This document shows, piece after piece, positions 1-4,957 of a stretch of 5,406 nucleotides of DNA; positions within the stretch are counted from its first letter, which is position 1, and the number at the start of each line of letters is the position of its first letter. Both the position numbers and the translations under genes were made by a program. Below the pieces are notes generated by a model. That model was not told the DNA's origin. It saw only the letters and a program-made list of their open reading frames with translations, and searched no databases. The DNA is from SZUA-430 sp044375275 (GTDB lineage Bacteria; Pseudomonadota; Alphaproteobacteria; Micropepsales; Micropepsaceae), in NCBI GenBank assembly GCA_044375275.1, contig JBILMZ010000225.1, forward strand, positions 1 through 5,406, in the 5' to 3' direction.

Positions 1-24
1 GCCCCCCTCGGGTGCTCCCGCGTT

Positions 25-34
25 GGTGCGCACC
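25..34. repeat. 10-bp perfect palindrome GGTGCGCACC
   Basis: GGTGCGCACC reads the same on both strands. Its right half also lies in GCACCC (30-35), which can pair with GGGTGC at 10-15, so two mutually exclusive small stems are possible. No function can be assigned. It sits in non-coding sequence beyond the dehydrogenase gene and could be part of a dispersed intergenic element together with the hairpins at 37-65 and 87-106. Confidence 0.4.
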
Positions 35-36
35 CA

Positions 37-65
37 CTCCCCCAAACGCTCCGCGTTTAGGGGAG
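37..65 (-). terminator. 13-bp hairpin downstream of the acyl-CoA dehydrogenase gene; possible 3'-end or terminator structure
   Basis: The arms at 37-49 and 53-65 are complementary around a 3-nt loop (50-52). In a minus-strand transcript all 13 positions pair, with one G-U wobble (position 43 with 59). In a plus-strand transcript the same position is a C-A mismatch, so the fold favours the strand of the upstream dehydrogenase gene. It begins about 50 nt after that gene's stop codon. No U-tract follows, because the minus-strand sequence continues TGGGTGCG, so this is not a canonical intrinsic terminator. It may instead protect the mRNA 3' end or be a dispersed palindromic repeat. The fold is read directly from sequence; the role is inference. 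Confidence 0.45.
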
Positions 66-86
66 AAACTTCGCGTATTCTGTTCA

Positions 87-106
87 TTTCGCGCTTTCGC
101 GTGAAA
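87..106. repeat. 8-bp hairpin with 4-nt loop
   Basis: Arm TTTCGCGC (87-94), loop TTTC (95-98) and arm GCGTGAAA (99-106) form an 8-bp stem with one G-U wobble on the plus strand. On the minus strand the loop reads GAAA, a GNRA-type tetraloop, but one pair becomes an A-C mismatch. It lies 11 nt beyond the dehydrogenase stop codon and upstream (in minus-strand transcription order) of the larger hairpin at 37-65. The two together may form the 3' untranslated end of the minus-strand transcript. No U-tract follows on either strand. Confidence 0.35.
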
Positions 107-117
107 CCTTCTACGCC

Positions 118-1953
118 TCAGAAGTTAGCCGCATCCAGCGTCATCAGTCCATCCGCACCTGCCTTGACGCGCTCGACCAGCGAGGCCGTGTCCGGCACCA
201 TCCGCTCCATCCAGAACCGGGCCGAGGCAAGCTTGGCTTCATAGAAGCCCGCATTGGCCGGCTTGCCCTCAAGACGCACGAGCGCCGCCTTGGCCTGGCG
301 GGCCCAGAGATAGCCGACGACCACGATGCCGAACATGCGCAGGTAATCCACCGAGCCTGCACCGGCATTGTCGGGATTGCGCAGGCCGTTCTGGGCCAGC
401 CACATCGTTGACTCCTGCAGGCGGCCAAGGGCGACCTTCACCGGCTCCACATAGGGCTTCATCGCGTCCCCGGATTCAGCTTCCAGGAAGCGGTTGATCA
501 TGCCGAACAGCGCCATCGGTGCACGGCCACCAGCGCGGCCAAGCTTGCGGCCGACGAGGTCGAGTGCCTGCACGCCATTGGCGCCTTCATAGGTCTGGTT
601 GATGCGCGAGTCGCGCACGAACTGTTCCATTCCATAGGACCGGATATAGCCATGCCCGCCAAAGCACTGCATCGCCGCGTTGGCCGCCTCAAAGCCCAGG
701 TCTGTACAGAACGCCTTGATGACCGGGGTCAGCAGGTCGGCGATATCGGACGCTTCCTGCCGCTCGGCTTCCGGGCGACTGCTCTGTGCCACGCCCATGA
801 GGAACGTGATGAGGGCCGCAAGCGAACGTCCGCCTTCCGCGGCCGAACGCGCAAACAGGAGCATGCGGCGCACGTCCGGATGCACCAGGAGCGGATCGGC
901 CGGCAGTTCCGGGTTCTTCGCGCCGGTCAGCGAACGTCCGACAAGCCGCTCGCGGGCATAGGCAACGGCATTCTGGTAGGCGACTTCGGCAACCGCTACG
1001 CCCTGTACGCCGACGCCGATGCGCGCGGCATTCATCATGCCAAACATGCCCTTCATGCCTTCCGACGACGACTTCTTGTCACCCGTGCCCTTGGCCTGGG
1101 GCTTGGGGCCAAGCCGCCAGGCAACCGCACCGTCGAAGTTCAGCACGCAGGTCGCACTGCCCTTGATGCCCATCTTCTTCTCGATGGAGCCCGTATTGAC
1201 AGCATTGCGCGCGCCGACCTTGCCGTCCTCGCTGACGATGAACTTCGGCACCATGAAGAAGTTTACAGTCGACAGGTCGTCATGGACCTTGCCGTTTTCG
1301 TCGGGAATCTTCGCGATCACCATGTGAATGATATTGTCGGTCAGGTCATGGTCGCCGCCCGAGATATAGATCTTCGTGCCGTGGATCCGATAGGTGCCGT
1401 CGGGCTGCTCCACCGCCTTCGTCTTCATCAGGCGCAGATCCGTGCCGCAATGCGGTTCGGTCAGGCACATCGTTCCCGTCCACTCGCCCTCAATCATCTT
1501 CGTTGCGACATGCTCGCGCATCCACGGTGCGCCGGTTCCCAGCAGGGCCGCGTAGGCTGCGCTCGTGAGGCCCGGGTACATGGCGAAGGCCTGGTTCGCG
1601 GAATTGCCCATTTCCGAAACGGCGAAGGTCAAAAGGATCGGCAAGCCCGCGCCGCCGAACTGCTCGGGAACGCCCAGCCGGTTCCATCCGGATTCGCAGA
1701 ACGACTTGTAGGCTTCCTTGAAACCCTTCGGCGTGCGGACGACACCGTTCTCGAAATGGCAGCCTTCCTCGTCACCCGACTGGTTCAGCGGCTGCAGCAC
1801 TTCCGACACGAAAGTTCCCGCGCCTTCCAGCACCGCATGGACCGTAGCCTGGTCGAGCTCGGCATAGCCGGGAAGGTCCTTGTGCTTGTCGATCTGCAGG
1901 ACATCAAACAGGAGAAACTCGTAGTCGGCGACGGGCGCTTTATAGGAGGGCAT
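118..1953 (-). CDS. Acyl-CoA dehydrogenase, large FadE/DmdC-type with extra C-terminal domain
   Basis: This 611-aa flavoprotein is predicted to oxidise an acyl-CoA to the trans-2-enoyl-CoA, passing electrons to electron-transfer flavoprotein, in cytoplasmic beta-oxidation. The start MPSYKAP and first ~34 residues match the short N-terminal extension of the large ACAD subfamily. The usual N-terminal helical, middle beta and C-terminal helical domains follow to about residue 470, then the additional C-terminal domain seen in FadE5/DmdC-like enzymes of about 600 aa. Visible motifs are TEPHCGTD (165-172, flavin/substrate region), ARIGVG (310-315), GGHGY (432-436) and YEG (455-457), whose E456 sits at the position of the catalytic base. 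An unusual Lys/Ser/Gly-rich stretch at about 283-298 interrupts the middle/C-terminal domain link. The ATG at 1953 is the first start after an in-frame TAG and has no clear Shine-Dalgarno. The gene follows the galactosidase by 67 bp and may have its own promoter. Substrate is unknown: fatty acyl-CoA or methylthiopropionyl-CoA are both possible for the family. Confidence 0.95.
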   Translation of the reverse strand: MPSYKAPVADYEFLLFDVLQIDKHKDLPGYAELDQATVHAVLEGAGTFVSEVLQPLNQSGDEEGCHFENGVVRTPKGFKEAYKSFCESGWNRLGVPEQFGGAGLPILLTFAVSEMGNSANQAFAMYPGLTSAAYAALLGTGAPWMREHVATKMIEGEWTGTMCLTEPHCGTDLRLMKTKAVEQPDGTYRIHGTKIYISGGDHDLTDNIIHMVIAKIPDENGKVHDDLSTVNFFMVPKFIVSEDGKVGARNAVNTGSIEKKMGIKGSATCVLNFDGAVAWRLGPKPQAKGTGDKKSSSEGMKGMFGMMNAARIGVGVQGVAVAEVAYQNAVAYARERLVGRSLTGAKNPELPADPLLVHPDVRRMLLFARSAAEGGRSLAALITFLMGVAQSSRPEAERQEASDIADLLTPVIKAFCTDLGFEAANAAMQCFGGHGYIRSYGMEQFVRDSRINQTYEGANGVQALDLVGRKLGRAGGRAPMALFGMINRFLEAESGDAMKPYVEPVKVALGRLQESTMWLAQNGLRNPDNAGAGSVDYLRMFGIVVVGYLWARQAKAALVRLEGKPANAGFYEAKLASARFWMERMVPDTASLVERVKAGADGLMTLDAANF

Positions 1954-1985
1954 GTCCGGAATCCATTGGAGGAAATCTTGCGGAA

Positions 1986-2014
1986 ACTATGGCTTGCGCG
2001 GGTAAAGAAGGCAA
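1986..2014 (-). promoter_or_regulatory. Possible promoter for the acyl-CoA dehydrogenase gene
   Basis: Reading the minus strand, TTGCCT (2014-2009) and CATAGT (1991-1986) are separated by 17 nt. They would start transcription near 1979, about 26 nt before the ATG at 1953. Each box matches only about four of six consensus positions, so this is tentative. It falls in the only gap within the three-gene minus-strand run, and an 8-8-8 dyad (2016-2039) abuts its -35 side. The dehydrogenase could equally be transcribed by read-through from the crotonase gene. Confidence 0.25.
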
Positions 2015-2023
2015 CTCACGTCA
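2015..2023. repeat. 9-bp direct repeat CTCACGTCA, copy 1 (at the 3' end of the alpha-galactosidase gene)
   Basis: CTCACGTCA is identical to the word at 4110-4118. On the coding (minus) strand this copy reads TGACGTGAG and begins with the galactosidase stop codon TGA (2023-2021). The other copy begins with the crotonase stop codon TGA in the same register. The bases just outside the nine differ (A versus G at one side, C versus G at the other), so the identity is exactly nine. Confidence 0.6.
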
Positions 2024-2039
2024 CACCGCTTTGACGTGA
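2016..2039. promoter_or_regulatory. 8-8-8 inverted repeat TCACGTCA-N8-TGACGTGA, candidate operator or stem
   Basis: TCACGTCA (2016-2023) is perfectly mirrored by TGACGTGA (2032-2039) across an 8-bp spacer. The dyad covers the last five codons and stop of the alpha-galactosidase and ends just upstream of the possible dehydrogenase promoter (-35 at 2009-2014). The geometry suits a dimeric regulator, or in RNA an 8-bp stem with an 8-nt loop. No U-tract follows on the minus strand (it continues GTTGCCTTC), so a simple terminator is less likely. No regulator gene is present in the window. Confidence 0.4.
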
Positions 2040-4114
2040 AGCAGGAGGGAGGTCTCCGGCCGCGGCAGGAACAGGTCCAGCCCGCGTGACGCTAGTGCGC
2101 AGCCGTTCATCAAAAGCTTACCATCCCGCAGCGACGGGGCCAGGGTACCCTCGACGCTCCTGGAAAGCGGCCCGGGTGCTGCGACACGATACTGCAGGCC
2201 TGCCTCAAGACCGGGCAGGCGGACCAGGGCGCCGCGGCCAAGCTCGCGCGAACCTGTCCGCACAACGAGGAAAAGTCCCTCGCGGCCATCGGTTGCCGTC
2301 ACGCCTTGAGCGACGTGATCGCCGTCCGCCAACGGCACGCGCCAGTAGCGCCCGCCATGCAGGAGCGTCCGATGGGCCTTGTAGGTCTGGATGTGCTGCG
2401 CAAGCCGGGCAAGGTCACGTTCCTCGACCTCGCGCAGGTCAAGCTCAAGCCCCATGTGACCGAACAGGGCCACGTGTGCACGAAGGTCCATGCCGAGCCG
2501 TCGCCCCGTGATGTGGCAGGTGGCGGGGCCGACATGCACGCCGGCAATGGCGAGCGGCAGGAAGAGGTTCGCGTTGCGCTGGATGTCGAGGCGGTCAAGC
2601 GCATCATTCGTGTCCGAGACCCAAACGCGCTCGGTTCGCGCGAGCATGCCGAAGTCACAGCGCCCGCCACCACTCGCGCAGGTTTCGATCTCGACGCGTG
2701 GATGGACGGCGCGCAGCCGGTCGATGAGCGCATGCAACCCTTCGACCTGCGCCTTGTGTCCCGTGCCGGTGAGATCACGGTTCATGTCCCACTTGAGATA
2801 GCTGATGTCACATGCGCTCAGCTGGGCATGAAGCATCGCAAACAGATGATCCCGCACGTCCGTGCGCGACAGGTCGAGCACGGCCTGGTGACGTTGCAGG
2901 GCCGTCGAGCCCGCATCCGTCCTGATCCAGTCGGGATGCTGTCGCGCCAGATCGCTGTCGGGGTTGACCATTTCCGGTTCAACCCACAGCCCGAATGTCA
3001 TGCCGAGACCGCTGACATGCGCCGCGAGCGGCGCCAGTCCCGCCGGATACTTGCCCGGATCACACTCCCAGTCGCCGAGCCCGGCCGTGTCGTTCGCGCG
3101 GCCTTTGAACCATCCGTCATCAAGCACAAAGCGCTCGGCTCCCACCGAGGCGGCCTTGTCTGCAAGTCCCTTCAGCGTTTCGAGCTTGTGGTCGAAATAC
3201 ACGGCTTCCCACGTGTTGTAGTGCACGGGGCGCGGGGTCGCCGTCACGTCGCCCGGAAGGATCTCCCCCTTGATGAATTCATGCAGCATCTGCGCGACGC
3301 CGTTGAGGCCATGCGCCGAATGCGCCGCATAGCACCAGGGAGTTGAGTAGCCCGCGTCAATGCGATCCGCCTCGTCGAGCAGCGCCCGGCCATGAAGGAC
3401 GATCTGTCCTTCACGCGTCCGCTCGACGGTCATCCGGTGGCTACCACTCCAGCCCAGCGTGAACGCATGGACGGCGCCATGGCAGTCACTGAAACCGGGA
3501 GTGCCCGCAAACAGGCCAGGGAAGCCGTCATGCCCGCCACGCCCGCGGCGGCTCTCGATGACATGGCTGCCGGAGCCAACACGCTGACGGTGTTCCCGGA
3601 ACTCCCGTGCCCAGTCACCGCCGAATGTCAGGATCTCGTAGGCATCGCAGGGCAGGGACAAGGCGAGGGATGTAATCTGCCTGATGCGGGACACCAGTCT
3701 GTCGTCGCCCGACACGACAGTCACGCGCGCTGCCAGCACGCCCTGCATATGCATCCGGTACGTAAGCTCAAGCAGGGCCGAGCCCTCATCGGCTTTCACG
3801 CGCAGCCGGATCTTCAGATGGTCCCCCGCATGCGTGGCGCCTTCGACCGACCAGCAATTCTCGAAGCCGGGCTCCATCGCAGCAAGGCCGAAGTGCCCCG
3901 CCTCCGTTCCGGGCAGGACACTTGTGCCGCGTGGCGCGTCCATGCGCGCCCCCCACAGCACCTGCGGTTCGGCCGCCACCAGCGCCTCAGGATCTGTGCC
4001 CTCAAGCCGTGCGCCAAAATGGAGGATGCGTGGCAGCCTGCCGCCGGAAGGCGCCATGTCGAAGATCACTTCGTTCGGACCACCGGCGAGACGAATGAAA
4101 CGCGGTGTGCTCAC
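2021..4114 (-). CDS. Alpha-galactosidase, glycoside hydrolase family 36
   Basis: This 697-aa enzyme is predicted to release alpha-linked galactose, for example from melibiose or raffinose-type sugars, with retention of configuration. The first ~290 residues are the beta-sandwich domain typical of GH36. The catalytic barrel follows with NTWEA (300-304), LDDGWF (331-336), WVEPEM (377-382), KWDMNR (441-446) with nucleophile D443, CASGGG (479-484), and SDTND (500-504) with D501 as the probable acid/base. A small C-terminal beta domain ends the protein. No signal peptide is visible, so it should be cytoplasmic and needs an importer not seen here. I chose the GTG at 4114 because homology-like sequence starts there, AGGA lies 8 nt upstream, and it begins one base after the crotonase stop. 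A longer reading to an ATG at 4249 would run 45 codons through the crotonase and is Arg-rich shadow sequence. The neighbours are acyl-CoA genes, an odd setting for a glycosidase, and 9-bp repeats bracket the gene. Confidence 0.94.
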   Translation of the reverse strand: MSTPRFIRLAGGPNEVIFDMAPSGGRLPRILHFGARLEGTDPEALVAAEPQVLWGARMDAPRGTSVLPGTEAGHFGLAAMEPGFENCWSVEGATHAGDHLKIRLRVKADEGSALLELTYRMHMQGVLAARVTVVSGDDRLVSRIRQITSLALSLPCDAYEILTFGGDWAREFREHRQRVGSGSHVIESRRGRGGHDGFPGLFAGTPGFSDCHGAVHAFTLGWSGSHRMTVERTREGQIVLHGRALLDEADRIDAGYSTPWCYAAHSAHGLNGVAQMLHEFIKGEILPGDVTATPRPVHYNTWEAVYFDHKLETLKGLADKAASVGAERFVLDDGWFKGRANDTAGLGDWECDPGKYPAGLAPLAAHVSGLGMTFGLWVEPEMVNPDSDLARQHPDWIRTDAGSTALQRHQAVLDLSRTDVRDHLFAMLHAQLSACDISYLKWDMNRDLTGTGHKAQVEGLHALIDRLRAVHPRVEIETCASGGGRCDFGMLARTERVWVSDTNDALDRLDIQRNANLFLPLAIAGVHVGPATCHITGRRLGMDLRAHVALFGHMGLELDLREVEERDLARLAQHIQTYKAHRTLLHGGRYWRVPLADGDHVAQGVTATDGREGLFLVVRTGSRELGRGALVRLPGLEAGLQYRVAAPGPLSRSVEGTLAPSLRDGKLLMNGCALASRGLDLFLPRPETSLLLHVKAV

Positions 4115-4118
4115 GTCA
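4110..4118. repeat. 9-bp direct repeat CTCACGTCA, copy 2 (crotonase stop / alpha-galactosidase start)
   Basis: This copy is identical to 2015-2023. On the minus strand TGACGTGAG contains the crotonase stop TGA (4118-4116), one spacer base, and the galactosidase GTG start (4114-4112). The two copies therefore enclose the galactosidase coding sequence almost exactly. Just inside them, CACCGC (2024-2029) and GCGGTG (4102-4107) are inverted relative to one another, offset by 2 bp. Confidence 0.6.
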
Positions 4119-4907
4119 GCGGTCCTGATAGTTGGGATCACGCTTCTCGAGGAAGGCCCGAATGCCCTCCGGGAAGTCCTGCGTCTGCGCGCACAGGATC
4201 TGGTTGCGATCCTCCATGGCAATTGCAGCCTCAAGGCTGCCGGTATCAACGCTCATGTTGAGGCATTCCTTCGTCATCCGCAGGCCCAGCGGCGACGTTG
4301 TCAGCATGTCCTTCAGATAGACCTGCGCCGCTTCCGCCAGCTTGTCATCCGCCACGACATCGCTGACCAGCCCGACACGCAACGCGCGTTCCGCGTTGAT
4401 GAAGCGACCCGTAAGCATCAGCTCGGAGGCAACGGACACACCCACGAGGCGCGGCAGGAAATAGCTCACGCCGATGTCGCACGCCGAAAGGCCGATGCGG
4501 ATGAAGGCGGCATTCATGCGCGCGCTCTGTCCGGCAATGCGGATGTCGCTCGCGAGCGCCAGCGCAAAGCCGCCGCCGCAGGCAGCACCCTGCACGAGCG
4601 AGATGAATGGCTGCGGGCAGCGCCGCATGCGCATGACGATCTCGCTGATGCGCCGCTGGCTCGTGAGCCCGTTCGTCGGCGAGCGCGGGGAGTTGTCCCG
4701 TTCCTTCAGGTCCAGCCCTGCGCAGAAGGCGCGACCCGCTCCCTGCAGCACCACCACGCGAACGGCTTTGTCCCAGTAGAGGCTTTGCGTGTAGTCGAGC
4801 AGGTCATCCACCATCTGCCGGTTCAGGGCGTTGAGGCTGTCCGGCCGGTTCAGGGTGACCCAGTCAACGGCACCATCTTTGCGGATCTGCAGGGTTTCGT
4901 AGCTCAT
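4116..4907 (-). CDS. Crotonase-superfamily protein (enoyl-CoA hydratase/isomerase-like)
   Basis: This 263-aa protein has the normal length for a single crotonase domain. It should act on an acyl- or enoyl-CoA in the cytoplasm. The oxyanion-hole segments are present: CAGLDLKE (62-69) and GAACGGGFALA (107-117). By alignment with rat mitochondrial enoyl-CoA hydratase, the two catalytic glutamates (Glu144 and Glu164) fall on A115 and F135, so ordinary hydration by that mechanism is unlikely. An aspartate, D144, in GLSACDIG (139-146) lies near where dienoyl-CoA isomerase and 4-chlorobenzoyl-CoA dehalogenase carry their functional Asp, and may do the chemistry. The ATG at 4907 is the first codon of the typical N-terminal strand; no strong Shine-Dalgarno is seen. 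It is the first gene of the minus-strand run, one base before the alpha-galactosidase, and is divergent from the binding-protein gene. Automatic annotation would probably call it enoyl-CoA hydratase; the real reaction is uncertain. Confidence 0.93.
   Translation of the reverse strand: MSYETLQIRKDGAVDWVTLNRPDSLNALNRQMVDDLLDYTQSLYWDKAVRVVVLQGAGRAFCAGLDLKERDNSPRSPTNGLTSQRRISEIVMRMRRCPQPFISLVQGAACGGGFALALASDIRIAGQSARMNAAFIRIGLSACDIGVSYFLPRLVGVSVASELMLTGRFINAERALRVGLVSDVVADDKLAEAAQVYLKDMLTTSPLGLRMTKECLNMSVDTGSLEAAIAMEDRNQILCAQTQDFPEGIRAFLEKRDPNYQDR
4123..4126 (-). promoter_or_regulatory. Shine-Dalgarno AGGA for the alpha-galactosidase GTG start
   Basis: AGGA (minus strand) lies inside the last codons of the crotonase, 8 nt before the GTG at 4114. 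This supports the GTG start over the upstream ATG at 4249 or the internal ATG 18 codons later, and implies translation coupled to the crotonase stop. Confidence 0.6.
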
Positions 4908-4921
4908 GGCAAACCAGTTTC

Positions 4922-4951
4922 TTGCGTTGAAATCGGTTGGGGGACTATAGA
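4922..4951 (+). promoter_or_regulatory. Possible promoter for the binding-protein gene, perhaps giving a leaderless mRNA; shared palindromic -10
   Basis: TATAGA (4946-4951) resembles a -10 box, with TTGCGT (4922-4927) 18 nt upstream as a weak -35. Transcription would start about 6-7 nt after the -10, at 4957-4958, which is the A of the ATG start codon. That predicts a leaderless transcript and fits the lack of a well-spaced Shine-Dalgarno. The core CTATAG (4945-4950) is its own reverse complement. On the minus strand TATAGT (4949-4944) could therefore serve as the -10 for the crotonase gene, with a leader of about 30 nt, although I see no good -35 for that direction. Confidence 0.35.
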
Positions 4952-4957
4952 ACGGAA

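Noticed and set aside
23..244. Small plus-strand frame of 73 codons at the left edge
   Set aside because: It runs through the hairpin region and then antisense to the dehydrogenase C-terminus; composition is Ser/Arg-rich and there is no ribosome binding site or recognisable domain.
652..2034. Long plus-strand open frame (460 codons) opposite the acyl-CoA dehydrogenase gene
   Set aside because: It is antisense to a fully conserved enzyme, its translation is Arg/His/Ala-rich with no recognisable domain, and long antisense frames are common in GC-rich genes.
2015..4118. Integron gene cassette containing the alpha-galactosidase
   Set aside because: The junctions do not show a GTTRRRY core or an attC-like pair of inverted boxes; only the short direct repeat and weak inverted ends are present.
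4115..4249. Upstream ATG extension of the alpha-galactosidase by 45 codons
   Set aside because: The extension overlaps the crotonase 3' end in another frame, is Arg/Ser-rich and unlike GH36 N-termini; the GTG at 4114 has a well-spaced AGGA.
4908..4957. Cobalamin or other riboswitch upstream of the BtuF-like gene
   Set aside because: Only 50 bp separate the divergent genes and no B12-box-like sequence is visible; a riboswitch would not fit.
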